Source of the DNA: Mycteria americana
Lineage: Eukaryota > Chordata > Aves > Ciconiiformes > Ciconiidae
Direction: 5' to 3'
Length of the DNA: 64,000 nucleotides
NCBI RefSeq assembly: GCF_035582795.1
Contig: NC_134370.1
Span: 42,395,501 to 42,459,500, forward strand
Part shown: one piece after another, positions 1-12,800 of the stretch
Layout of the letters: every line of letters begins with the position of its first letter
Numbering within the stretch: the first letter of the stretch is position 1
Position numbers and translations under genes: made by a program
The notes under the pieces: model-generated
Database searches by the model: none
What the model was told of the DNA's origin: nothing
Seen by the model: the letters and a program-made list of their open reading frames with translations, nothing else

Positions 1-1775
1 GTTGTGGAGAAAGGTACTGTGTTTCGAAACTGGCTAAGTCTTGCTTGTCTTCTGATTTGTGGTTCTCGGAAACCCCTTTTGATCACTCCCTTTACTCTGC
101 CTAACAGACATAACATTAGCTGCTGTGCTTCATGAGTTGCAGTTGATGATTGCTGCTGGACTTGTCTGTTTTCTCTCTTTCTGTTTTAAGCATATCCTGC
201 TTAAGCATATCCTTACAGGTGCTTCACTTACCTCTGACTAGCCCCTGGCCCCTCTCCTTTCTTTGGGGCTCCTTGAATGGAGAACTGGTGTTCATCTGTT
301 TTGCTCCCCAAGTTCTAAGCTGGTTTGAAGGAGTCATGTATATGTGCTTGGCTGGACTCCAGATACTGCTTCTTTCCTGCCCAAGAGGTTAAAAATAAAA
401 CCAAACCACCCCAAACACACAAGCAACAGTTAAGTATGAGCTCTCCTAGGGCCTTGTCAAACTTGGGAGCCACAGCTTGACGTCCAAGGACGCATCCAAG
501 GCAGTGAGACCAATATGATTTTTCAGGGCCTTGGTTTTCTCCCTGTGCCATGCCCAGTGCGTGGTTTGTAGTTTACATTGAGGTCTCAAAACTTTTTCCC
601 TGTTTTGAAGAACAGAGAAGATGCTGACCTGTGCTTCAGCTGCGTGGCCATTGAATTCTCTTTCTTTGGAAGCATGGCGTGCTATGTTATCAGTTCAGGC
701 AGGCTAGTTCCTTTCATATGACTACAGATTTAGTCCCAGATAGTTCCTTGCTCAGTATTTACTCTGTGTAAGTAAGCCTGAGATGGTATTAAAGAGAGGA
801 ACAGACTGCGGGTTTGAGGCCTGCTGTTGTAACTTGCTTTTTCACTTCCTGGCAGATGTCCAAGTCACTTGGATGTCTGTGAGACATTTCCATGTGCTCT
901 CATGTTCCCGGGGCCTTCACACTAGTGTCTCCAGACTTCTGGGTAGGAGATACTGAGGTATAGGAGAAAGGATTGGAGGTGGCCTTGAGTCAAAGTGAGC
1001 ACAGGTGGGATCCTGACACTTAAGTACTCTAGGCTAGGAGGAAAAATTGCCAGTGCCATCATGAATACTGGATCTTAAGTCACAGTGGAAGCATTTCACA
1101 TGGTCCTCTGAAAAAGGCGAAAGCTAAAGACCTCAACTACTGCAAAATTCACATCCCAAACACAGCAATCTCTGCTTGCTTTCCCTGGTAGAAGCGAACC
1201 AGCTGGGGTTTTGTTCTCCAAATATCAGTCAGAGTCTTCTTTCCCATTAACTGCATTCACTGCTTGCTTATCCTGCCAAACATCTAGTTTGAAGAAAGGT
1301 TTGGTGGAGGGGTACTGCGAAGAAGGCACACAACTTGATAACGACATAAGAAGACTTTTTTGGTTGGGGAAAAATGAGAACATCTCCTTGCCTTCTTCCA
1401 ACCATTTTTCCCCAATAAGGATTCCTCCTCTCCTTGTGTGCTTCAACTTCAGTGCATGAAAACTGATTCTTTCTACCTTCCTAAAGCTTTCTCAGAGCAT
1501 GGCTGGAAGCTTGACTCCATATCACCATAAGCAATTGTCCCTGAACTCAGGCGGAGATCAGATAGACTCTCCTGTCCCTCATCCAGTGGATACCTATCAT
1601 ACGGGTTGGGTAACCACAATAAATCAGGCAATCCCCTTGGAGTTCAGCTGTATGTGCAAACTCGGAGATGAGGGTTTGCATCTGGAGCTCTTCCCCACTG
1701 TAGGTGTGATGTCAGTTTTGAAGTTAGCCCTAGCTTACAGGAAAGGGCTGGATGCCAGAGTTTTACCAAGAGAGC
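1..1775. other. No recognisable gene
   Basis: Ordinary intergenic sequence. The only local structure I see is a 13-base duplication, ttaagcatatcct, at 186-198 and 201-213. Confidence 0.6.
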
Positions 1776-2339
1776 TGTCCTGGTTTCAGTTGAGATAGAG
1801 TTAATTTTCTTTATAGTGGCTGGTATGGGGCTATGTTTTGGATTTGTGCTGAAGACAATGTTTATAATACAGAGATGTTTTAGTTGTTGCTGCACTAGTC
1901 AAGGACTTTTCAGCTTCCCGTGCTCTGCCAGGTGCAGAAGAAGCTGGGAGGGGACACAGCCAGGACAGTTGATCCAAACTGACCAAAGGGCTATTCCATA
2001 CCACATGACGTCATGCTCAGTATATAAAGCTGGGGAAGAAGAAGGAAGGGGGGACGTTTGGAGTGATGGCGTTTGTCTTCCCAAGTAACCGTTACGTGTG
2101 ATGGAGCCCTGCTTTCCTGGAGGTGGCTGAACACCTGCCTGACCATGGGAAGTAGTGAATGAATTCCTTGCTTTGCTTCTCTTGCGTGCGTGGCTTTTGC
2201 TTTACCTATTAAACTGTTTTTATCTCAACCCTCGAGTTTTCTTACTTTTGCTCTTCCGATTCTCTCCCCCATCCCACCAAGGGGGAGTGAGCGAGCGGCT
2301 GCGTGGTGCTTAGTTGCCAGCTGGGGCTAAACCACAACA
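1776..2339 (+). mobile_element. Solo endogenous-retrovirus LTR (first family member)
   Basis: This 564-bp block begins TGTCCTGGTTTCAG and ends CCACAACA, the TG...CA ends of a retroviral long terminal repeat. It is flanked by the 4-base repeat gagc at 1772-1775 and 2340-2343. Internal landmarks are a perfect CRE/ATF octamer TGACGTCA at 2006-2013, a TATATAAA box at 2021-2028 and an ATTAAA polyadenylation signal at 2208-2213. No gag/pol/env remnants adjoin it, so it is a solo LTR left by recombination. A related LTR lies at 50690-51236. The family is widespread in birds as I remember it; the exact library name is not claimed. Confidence 0.88.
2006..2028 (+). promoter_or_regulatory. LTR core promoter: CRE octamer plus TATA box
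   Basis: Inside the LTR at 1776-2339, a palindromic TGACGTCA (2006-2013) sits 7 bases upstream of TATATAAA (2021-2028). CRE/ATF sites next to a TATA box are a familiar retroviral U3 arrangement. Transcription would start about 30 bases downstream on the plus strand. Activity is inferred. The related LTR at 50690 has lost the octamer (tgacaaca). Confidence 0.65.
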
Positions 2340-2343
2340 GAGC

Positions 2344-5300
2344 ACAAGCTGTCTGCTACAGCTAAACATTCAGACGCTTTGTGTGTGTGTAGGGTAGGCT
2401 CACTTCTTCCTGACAGCAACGGAGAGGTGCCAATGGGAATATCTATACTTTCAGAGATGTATATGTTTGGGCTATTTGTGGACACACCCTTGCTGAAACC
2501 AACCTGCCTCTTGTGGTTTTAGCTCTTGCAAAACATTGAGAGCTGAGATCTAGAGAAAGACTTCTTTTGTTTCTAAAGAAGCCTTTATCTTTGGCCTTTA
2601 TTTCTACCTTCACTTGTTTGGCTTTCGGGGCTCCTCCCACACGAGACAACTGTTGCTTGGACCAAATGCAGAGACTACTGCTTGCTGAAAGGAGGAGGAG
2701 CAGAAAAATGTCAATGTTGTTCAAGGAAAAATAACACTTCTGCATCATTATTAGACCTCTGTTGTTTTCAGTATCAAAGCTCTGTTTCCCTTTCACTAGA
2801 TCCAGGACAAATAAAATACTATGAGCTGTATGCAGTTGCTTTGCATTCTTTCCATTCTTTTTTTTTCTTCATTGTGAGTCAGAGTGCTGAGGTTCTTGGA
2901 GAGGCTGGAAAGAGGAGAGTGCCTAATTTCCATGGGCATACAGAGTACCAGCATCTGGAGAGAGTTATAACACACAAAAATTATACATAGTGTTTATGGT
3001 TATAAAGAATCTCAGTTTCTTGACCATATGAGGCATTCACAGATACTGTAAGAGAGAAAAAAGACTCAGCTTTTTATTAAAAGTGACTGTTTGATGGAAG
3101 AATAAAAACAGACCAACAGCTGGAAACGTGTCATCAACGTTAACATCAGCTCTGCTGGCTGGAGTGAAGCTCACTGCATCAGGCCTGTGGACACGTGTCC
3201 AGGTCCATATACATCATCTCACATTTCACCTGCTCTAGAAATCACAGGAAAACATGTTGTTTTGGCGACAGGAGAGAAGCAAAAGCACAGGGATGAAAGG
3301 ATAAATCTTGTTGGTGGATCTGTATTAACTCTTCCATGTCAGGGTGAAAGAAGATTCTGGAGGTCCGTGCCTAGGTAATTTGTCTTGCTGGGAGCACTGA
3401 GACTTTGCCTGCAAAACTGGATTTAAGCTACAACTGGAGATGCCATTGCCATCAGCTAGAAGGATGATGGCACTTTTGTTTTCCAAATGAAAGGCACAGC
3501 TGCACCCAAGGAAAGAGTTTTACATCACAAACCAGGGTTGTCTTAATCCTGTGACCTGGGGGTTGCCAGCACTCACAATCTCTCAGCAAATCTACTAATG
3601 GGTCAGGTCCAAGGTATCTGTGTGACTTTGACTGGTGTGATCGCTATGGATACAGATAAATTATGTCGTGAGCTGATCAACCTCTTGTTTTATAGTTCTC
3701 CATCATTGCAGAGCAAGGTGCATCAGCCCAGCCAGCAAGAGTCACAACCAGTTCTCATCTTCTCTGTCATTTTTGCCCTCTTCTTGCTGCATACACCAAC
3801 AGCGAGATGCCAATGCTGTTTCACCCATGTTGCATTTCTTCTGCTGTTTGGTGTAAAGGTGGATGGTCTGGTTTTGTCTACAGAGACAAGACTATCCTAT
3901 TTCCTTCACTGTTGGAAGTGGTCCATTTGCCCATTTCAATGGTCCATTTCAAAATATCCATTAACTTTTTTTTCACATTGCTTATCTGAGTTGGTGAAGT
4001 GTTGAATATTATCCTGTTTTCAGTAGAGATAGGACTGGTTTCTACTCTGGAAATATCCAAAAGGAATTTTTTTCATTAAAAATGGCCTAATAGAAACTGA
4101 GTGTGGGCACTGTCCCCACCCAGTGCCTGTCCTGATCCTTTGCATGTCTCAAAGCACAGATACCACATCTAAAGGGAATATCGGGAAACCAAAAATCCCT
4201 GTCAGGAAGACTACATGGCCATAAGCCAAGGAGGTTCTTGTTTCAATGAGTCAGAGCCCTGTTTAGCATCAGCTGAAGAAAACCGAGGGGAAGAAAACAG
4301 GTACTGACATTGGATGTACGGACTGCAGAGTAAACCAGTGAGAGGTCCAATCTGTAAGATCCATCTCTAAATTATAAAAAAATCCCTCACCACTGATGGT
4401 GTCAGGCTGCAAATGGCATCAGCTTCTGCAGCACTAGCGGGGCAGCCGGGAGGCAGCTGTCAGCTGGGTGGAGACCTCTGCCAGTCTCCGCAGGCTTCTG
4501 GGGAAACTGGACCTGAGCCCGCTGACTTCAAGGTGAGTATTAACAATTGATACTAAAAATCCTCCACAATAAGTAGCAGGTGATGGAAAGCATTTCTTCA
4601 TTCGCACAAACTATTACCCCTGCATATGTATTTTATGAAGCGTGGGAACCCAAAAAGCTTAAGTTTAGTTTCCATTACTCATTGTTTTAGTTTCACATAG
4701 TCACTTTTCTTGCCTAAATGGAGCAGTCTTCTGCTTAACATTGTGCGATAGACCTAATTTCTTTCTGTGACCCACTCACCTTGGAGGCAAGGTCACAGCT
4801 TGCTGATCTAGCAAGCCCTGATTTTTCTTTTCCCCACCCCCGATCACACAAAATAGTTTCTCAAACATACTTGCGTCATGACCTCAATTTTGATAATCAA
4901 TCTGATTAAAGAAATAGTTTTCACAGAGAAAGAGGCAGCTATGGGTAGGTTGGTATTCACCCTCCCCTGTCTCTGCTTCTGGCACTGGTGAGGCTGCTTG
5001 GTGGGAAACCAAAGGCTGGGACTGAAGTATGTTACTGCCTTCATGGTTTTTTTTTCACCTGGTTTTGGTGCCTGACTTTGGTGGAGAGGATTTTGTCCTC
5101 ATTCCTGAGGGCTGCCCACCTTTGTCAGTTCCCATGGATGTGGTTTGATGGACTTCCCAAGGAGATGCAGATATCCGCTTACTGCAAAAGGGGTATCTTC
5201 CGTGTCTGTTTGGATCCAGGGTGGACAAAATCCTCTGTTCTTCATGGCACATTCAGGACAGTCTGTGTAAAATTGGCATCTCCTGTAATGCCACAGAGCA

Positions 5301-8300
5301 AAGCAATGTCTCTAACCCTTTCTTCCTTCTTTATTTACCCCTACAGCTGTTTGCAGAAGATCTCCTGCCTCCCTTTCATGGTGGCAGTGCTGCAGGTCAT
5401 ACTCAATGTTTGCAAGTTCGTGTTATCCCTGTGGTCCTTGGGGTGCAGCTTGTGCAAAAGAAACTGTTTTGTGCTCCTGTTTTTGTGCACGACCGATTTC
5501 CACCTGACCACCAGATATGCCCATCAGTGTCATTGCTGACTTGGCTCTTGGCTCTTGACCAGCTGAATGTTCATGTTCCCATCCGGCTTGCCTGCAGGCT
5601 CATGGATGTCCTGGAAGTGATGGCAATAGGCGGTAACTATCTCAGATACAGGATCTTGCCGCTTCCTTACCTTGATGGCTGGTGAGTGGCAGGACCGTGC
5701 AAGACTGAGGGGTTTTGGGCAACTTGGAAATGCTCACTGTCTTTTTCATCTCATTCTTGTGAGATTGACAGAGGTCACAGAAGCAATCACCAATTCCCAT
5801 GAAAGGGGACTCAGACTCTCTCAGACTCTTGGTCTGAGAGATATTGGTGTTGATGTCTCAAAATTGAGGCCAACTCCACTTGTCCTCAGGAAAATCCTGT
5901 AGACACCAGTTCCTCAGAGGTCCTTACATCCTACTGCTCCCATTAAAGCTCACTTAACATAAGGCAACATGGTGAGAAATTTCCTGGGCGAGTTCCCCAA
6001 AACCCGTAGTGCTTGTGTGAAACATCATGCAGGTATGAATGTATCCATTCCCATGACACAGGGAGATGGGGTGGAAATACAAGATGCATAGTCATAACCT
6101 TCCTAGGTGTAGAATGACACAGAAATCTTGTTATATTACTGGCTTAATAGGTTTTTTATTCTTGTATGGCTTCTCTACAAGCTTTGGGAGATGTATTACT
6201 GACACAAGGGGAGGTTTTCTGTTTAGTCTTAGGTAAGCTAATATCATTTTAGGTCATTTATGTTCCTTAATCAGTTTGTTCTTCAGCAAATTCTATTCTC
6301 TTCTTTGATTGTGAAATTCACATCTTGTGTTGTACTCCCTATGAAATGTTTCAGTGAACAGGCTGAAGAATAAGACTATTCATTCTTCTGCACATTTCTT
6401 CAAAGATAACTTTCACTTTATTTACACTCCTTTGCAATTCTCCTAGAAACTTTCCTCAAGAGGCAAATACAAGGACATGCAGGTTGGGGCTACAAACTAA
6501 CTTCTTGCTGCTCACAGAATGTATATTGCAGTGAGGACTTTTGCTGCAGCTTCTATCCATGGAGGCCTGGGTGGAAACCAGCCCAAGTGAAAGATGGCAT
6601 AGGACAGAGTTGCTCCAGCACAGGGGAAATGTTTTCCAGCCCCTATGTTGTTCTTCCCTCACCCTTAGGCACAGCACTGGTTTTTTGGGGTTTTTTTGGT
6701 TTTTTTGGTTTTTTTTTTTTTTCAGGTAGGCGGCCAAGGTGAGCTCCATGTGGATAGGGGTCAGCTCCTACCTCCTGGGCAGGAGCATCCACCCACTCAT
6801 CCACACAGCCAGGCTGTGCGGTACTGTAGTGCTTAAGGACAATGGCATGGGACCAGCTGGGGTGGAATGGTTTTGGGGGTTTTGGTTTGGGGCTTGTGTG
6901 TGTTTTGTTTTTTTTTTTTACAAAGTAACACTATTTGAAACAGCAGAAGACGAGAATTAACAAGTATTGGGAGATACAGGAACAGTAAATTCCTCTTGAT
7001 CCTTCCCACATTCAGACATCTTGGAAACATCCTCCTTGTAAATTGCAACTTACAAACCCTTTGTTGTTTGATAAGGTGACAAAATTGGTAAAACATAAAA
7101 GCCTTTTGGATCCTGTTTACGGAATATCTTTTCCTGCTGGCTGCAAAAGACTTGGACCAGGTCAAACCCCAGAGCCTCAAAACTCGAGAGGCAAATAAGA
7201 AGACGACCTTTTTTTTTTCTTTTTTTTTAAATGTGAATTTAATTACATTTTAAAATTAAAAAAAGTATTCTTCTATGCATTTTCTAAATTTATTTTACCT
7301 AGTACTAGTCCCTGCATGAAGCTTCTATACCTTGAGCTGCGTTACAGTTGTGCTTGAATTGTTCTGATATGCGACGTAGAAGACAGAGTTGCTCTGCAGG
7401 ATGGGCAGGGTATTGTGCATTTTCCAGTGAAGACCTGGTAAGAAAGCATGTGTGATAGTAAATTCTCATCTCAGACTCAGTCCACATGTGCCACAACATC
7501 AGAATTTCTGAACAGATAAAACAGCTTCTGCAACTTAAAAAAAAAAAAAGTAACTTTGCAGATTTATTTAGGCCAATGTTTCAGAGCATGCTCTCTTTAC
7601 TCTAAATCATTTCATAGAGTGGTGTCCACTGTAGGAATCTGTGGTTATCATTGAATTAGAGCTCACTTATAAATAACATAAGCATCGGGGTAAGTGACAT
7701 TATTTGGAAAAAAAGTAATTAAACTGTCCTGATGAGGAGGTCTTATCTGCAGGCTGAAGAAGACTCAGGTCCTGCTGCAGCCTTGTGCCCAGTTCCAGAC
7801 GCATTCCTCCCTCCATGCTGGGGCTGGCCTCCCAGCACATCCCCATGGCTAAATTCCCAGGCAAGACAGTGGTTCCTGGGAGGGTGCTCCTGTGGCAGAG
7901 AGAGAGTGCAAAATTCACGTCCGTGAAGCACACTGGCCCAAGGTCTCTGACTTGCCCTATTAAACCTATGGCTAGTCCAGCAGACCCATAGAAATGATCC
8001 TCAACATCAGTGCCAGTAGAAGGAGGCAGTAGAAAGCAACGTTCATCCACTTCTTGCCATGTGCCAAAATATTAATGCAACCCATATGTGAAAAAGAAAC
8101 AATATCTTATGCAAACCAGCTGTCCCTCAACAGGGAACAGCCTTGGCGCTTTCACATTGTTTTACATTTTTTGAGTGGGGTGTAAAGTTAATTAAGGAAT
8201 CCCTGTAACAGCCCTTTGAAGTAGGGACAGCCAGGCTGAATCCTTCCTCTTCCTCCAGCTGTCTAAGCCCCTGCAGCAGGGCAGGTGGGACTGGAGGCAG

Positions 8301-9149
8301 GACTTTATGGCTGGGGAAAGAGGATGTCGCAAAATGGATGGGAGCCCCACCAAAGGGAAGAGGGTTTCCTGGGCTGGCAGCCATCCTGCCAGAGGAGGCA
8401 GGTGAATCTGTGATGAAGCCACTGGAGATGTCAGGACCTCCTGGGACCTCAAAAATTTTGAGTAGAGCTCAAGCTGAACAGGTTTTTTTCCTGTGTTGTG
8501 TTTGCTTTTTCTTGCGTTTTCAAAAAGGCTCTCTGCAAAAATGCCTTTCCTTGAACATGGAGCAGTGGCTTATAAATGAAAAAGTAGTAGGATTTCAGTT
8601 TCCATTTGCTGAACTTCAGCATCTTCCCAGGCATGCTTCCACAAAAGCACAATAACAGAGTGGTTAAACCCAGAGACATTACCACAAATGTCTCACTGTC
8701 CAATATTGGATACAAGAACATATCCTCTTCAGCTATACACTAGCTATAAAATACTGGCTTAATCTCCCCAGATTGATTCTGCCTCAGTTATTTTAGTCTT
8801 AACAGGTTTATAGCCGTCTAAGGGATGGAGACCAAACTAAAATAGTAGGAATCCTAGACAAATGAGGATATTTACCTTATTTGGATTTTAGATCATTAAT
8901 TAGGGTAAAACCCTGGCTCGCTGCCACTGTGAAAAGGCAAACCAAATTATTTCCTACTCATTGCAGATTTTTGGAGCTCCATGCTCATTCCTCAGGACTT
9001 AGGCAATGTTCGAAAGACACCTGGAGGTGCCCCATCCCCATTTCCACCCCCAGGTGTGGAAAGACTATGCCATGCCAGGGGACACCAGGAACCCCTGGTG
9101 TAAGTGAGGATGTAGCTCAGGGAGGATGTAGGTATTTCTAGAGAGATTT
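2344..9149. other. No recognisable gene; T-rich tracts
   Basis: No coding exon or known repeat family recognised. T-rich runs lie at 6681-6722, 6906-6919 and 7209-7229, and A13 at 7537-7549. A small hairpin, ctctcagac...gtctgagag, lies at about 5818-5840. Open frames at 4988-5539 and 5221-5685 have the length expected by chance and no recognisable protein. Confidence 0.55.
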
Positions 9150-9240
9150 GGTATTTGGGGTTGGAGTTTGCTCAGAGGGGCACAGCGAGAGCCCCAGAGG
9201 CACCGGCACAAGCTGCAGCATGGGAACTCCCACATTACTG
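9150..9240 (+). mobile_element. CR1 fragment (ORF2 3' part), decayed
   Basis: The run around 9170-9230 (gaggggcacagcgagagccc, then cacaagctgcagcatgggaa) matches the CR1 segment just upstream of the ORF2 3' end. The same phrase recurs, on the other strand, at 17860, 23370 and 60520. This piece stops abruptly at about 9235 and is joined to an older CR1 segment from a different part of the element. Confidence 0.75.
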
Positions 9241-9850
9241 AAATCTAGGCTTTTCAACACATTCATTAGCAACCTGGAAAAGAGGAATTTTGCTGATGAT
9301 GCTCCTTTTTGCAGATTGGTAAAGCTGAGGGACAATGGTGAAGAACTGCAGATTCACTAACTGGGTGCAAAGCGATGCACAAAGGGAAAATAACCCAAAT
9401 GCCACATATGAGATGATGGGCTCCGGCTGATGATGAGCACTCCAGAAAGAGATCCCAATGTTTTGATGGATGGTCCCATGAAAGCACTAGTCCATTGCTC
9501 AGGAGCATCAAAAAAGCCAAAAGACCATAGGGAATTACCAGGAAAGGAAAAGAGAGCATCATGATGCTGCAGCACAAATTCACCATGCCACTGTGCCTTG
9601 GATGCTGGGTGAAGTTTTAGTCTTCCCATCTCAGAAGGGATATAACAGAGCTGGGAAAGCTTTGGGGAGGATGAAATACCTGGAATGGCTTCTGTAGGAG
9701 GGACTGTATAAGCCAGATCTGTCTGGTTGTACATGACCTCTACTGCTATAAAAAATTAGAGTGTACCAGATGGCACTAACTTCAGCTGGAGTTAGGTTCA
9801 GGTTGGACAAGTGGAAGGTGTTGCTCTCAGGACACATTTCCCCTGCAGGG
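9241..9850 (+). mobile_element. Ancient CR1/L3-like ORF2 remnant
   Basis: A heavily decayed reverse-transcriptase relic. The frame near 9250-9330 reads FNTFISNLEKRNFADDA, keeping the FADD catalytic block but with a deletion before it. Downstream translated pieces (HESTS..., KKAKR, GITRKGKESIM, then SSHLRRDITEL) follow the order of older CR1/L3-type ORF2 proteins, interrupted by several stops. It is much more diverged than the 34-kb and 46-kb CR1 copies. Boundaries are approximate. Confidence 0.75.
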
Positions 9851-12800
9851 TCCCCTGGTGCATGGTTTTGGGGATGTGAGGAGATTTTGCAAGTTTAAAA
9901 GGGCGATGAACATGTTCATGAATGAGGAATTTTTTCAAGGGTACTGATCACTTTCAAAATGACCTATTTCATAAAATCCCTGAGCAGCAAAGTACCAGAA
10001 GCTGTGAGAGCACCCAGGTGAAATTTCCCTGCATGTTTTTCTTATTCTTATGCCCTTCCCCAGGTTTTTGGCCAGAGTTCGACAGGATCCTTGGCTTAGT
10101 GGATTTGTGCCAATACAGCCATTTTCATGTTCTTCTGACACAGGAAATCAAAGAGACGTTCCCTTGTGAAGACGGATGTAATGAGCAAGGCATTGTGCAT
10201 GGGTGATTTCTGCTTTACATCCTGATTCAACCTAAACATTTAATGATGAAGCCCAGAGTTCAGAGATTGAAGGATAGAAAAATAAAACCCCCAAACTTGT
10301 GTGAAAGTGTAAAATCACATTCTGTTTCAGAAAACTTGTGTTATTAGGTTTCTGAGTAAAAGAACTACAGGATATCTTACAATCCAATCATTCATGAACT
10401 GAATTGGTAAGCCATATTGACAAGATAAAAGCCGCTTGCACCAAAATGCTGAATAAGCAAAGAAACGTGTGCAATTTGCAATGTGTTTGCGGCTTACTTT
10501 GCCAGCAGAAAAGGGTCTCAGTCTTCTGGGTGATTCACTTGCTGCCATTTGGCTCCACTTCAGAGGTAAGGGTTTCAGAATTACTCACAACCCCATGCTA
10601 ACGAATCAGAAGTCATGTAATGCTATTGAAGTATCTTGCAGCTTTGCCCCCTTTGAACCCACAAGAGGTACAGAGCACATGACTGAAAACGAGACCTTGC
10701 TGCTCTTTTTTTTCCCAACTTGATGCAAGTTTCATTCCAGTTTTGCACAAGTCCTTGTTTTAGACATACTGGTTTGCTCATGGCTGATACTAACGAAGAC
10801 TCAACAGAACAATCTCAGCACTTCACTGTAAAGAGACAAGTAGGCTTTAATTATTGATGATCCAGTGCTCTTAGTCATTACCCAAGCATCACAAAGACTT
10901 TTCCATAATACTAGAGCCTCTCTTTTCTAATCCAACTCATACAAGGAAAGAAGGGGCTTTGGTGCAGAGTGTTTGGGGCATGGGGCATGGTCTGGCAGAG
11001 ATGGGACAACGTAGAATGAGAGGGCTCAAACTTCTAACAAGTGCAATCCTCTTTTGACTCTGTAGATGCTTTTTCCTCCCCCACCTCGACTTCTTCCCCT
11101 AGGAAGAGGGGTAGTAAATGAGAAGGACATGTATTTGTTGGTGGGAGACGGGAAAAAGCAATAGTCCTGTCCTGGAGGAACTGGACTGCTGTTGCCCCTG
11201 TGGTGTGAATGCTTGCAGCTAGAAACTTCGCACTTCCTCGCTGCAGAGGTCAAACCCAAGAGTACTGGTTGCTGGTCAAACCCAAAAGTATTAGAAACAC
11301 CTCTCTAAGGTGATCTTACACTCAGAGGATGCATGGGGGTGTCTGTTCAGCTCTGCAAGGCTAGGAAACCTTGAACCAGAGAGCTGAGATCCAGCTCTCC
11401 ACTGTGCCTGAGCAGCCAAAGCTCAGCATTGCAACTTCATCAATGATGTACAGTTCCAGTGTGGTAAAATAGAGGAAAACCACTGAGTTTAAATTGCTCT
11501 AATTGCACAGAATTTTTTTCCTCAGTGTGTTTTTAGTTTGTCTTTTCCCTATGTACCTATCTAGCTATGATTTTTACAATCTTGAAATACCTACAGCCAT
11601 TCTAAGTAGTGCTAGTTTTGTGTGATCTTCAACATTTCCAATACAAGTTCTATGCCCATTTGTTGTTAAGTTGCATTTACATGTGTGTAAGCATGGTGCC
11701 TTTGCTGAAACTAGAATCTGACATGAGAGAACAAAACAAAAAAACCCAAAGCCTTGCTCAAGCTATATATCTAAAACACTTGTAAAGGGAAAGTTTGGAA
11801 GCCAGACAAAATTATTTGTTGTTGTGCCAGATACTGTTGTGCCAGATTTTTAAAGGCCCCAAATGTATTCCTTTTCCTTCCATGGGTCTGTCATTAAAAA
11901 GCTACAATGCACCCTGCATTGAAATTTTTCTAAAGGTGTAAAGCTTTGCCCACCAAATGCTCCAGCAGAAGCTGGAGTGGTCACAGGAGAGACTATAGTG
12001 GGGATCCTGTTTGCAATAGATGCCTCAGCCTTGCAGGGTTGGGAGCTGTAGTAAAAAATACACAGCGGCATCTAGTTCAGGGTAGATGGATTTACAAGGT
12101 GACTGTGACTATGAAGCCACCCCAAGCTTCCCAGCCAAGCCAAATTCTGCTTCCAGAGGTGCAGGCTGAGCCCCAGGGTGTATTGCATGAGCGCACCAGC
12201 CTGGTGCTTCTCTCCTGAAGTGGGGAGGTGTGCCTATGTGCCAACATAGGCACATCCAGGTTTCCTCCAATTGACTTGTGCTTCACCAGCAGTGAACGTG
12301 AGGTTTAAGGGTGGGTTGAACAAGTCTGCTGCCCTCTGCACCTACCATGTCTGGACTACCATGGGGCACAGCCTCCAGGTCACAGCATGGATGTTACAGC
12401 TGCTCTTCATGCCTTCTTCATGGATAGTGCCTCCTGGTCAGATCTGGCCAGAGCTCTCCAAGGCAGTGCGAGGCTCATCTTCACTACAGGTTGCTCCTCT
12501 CAGCATTGGAGCCATCTCTTGGTGGGTAGTGAGGAGGAAGAGAGGTTCTTGCAAGGAATCATGGGTTTCTCCAAGAGCCCTGGCTTTGTCTCATGTAGGA
12601 CCACTGGTGACAGCCTCCCTAGTCCCTGTGTTTTCTGCTGGGGGGAGGCTTGGCTTATTTTTCTCCACTTTTCAACTACATGGCCACATTCGTTTGCTCC
12701 ATGGAGCCTCCTTGGCCAAACAAATATTTTTATTAATACTTGTCAGCAAAAATATAAACAGATACTGAGTTATATCCACAGGCTTGGTTCTGATTATTTG

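Noticed and set aside
4988-5685. Overlapping plus-strand open frames of 183 and 154 codons
   Set aside because: About one frame of this length is expected by chance in 64 kb. No recognisable domain, and no splice or conservation evidence.
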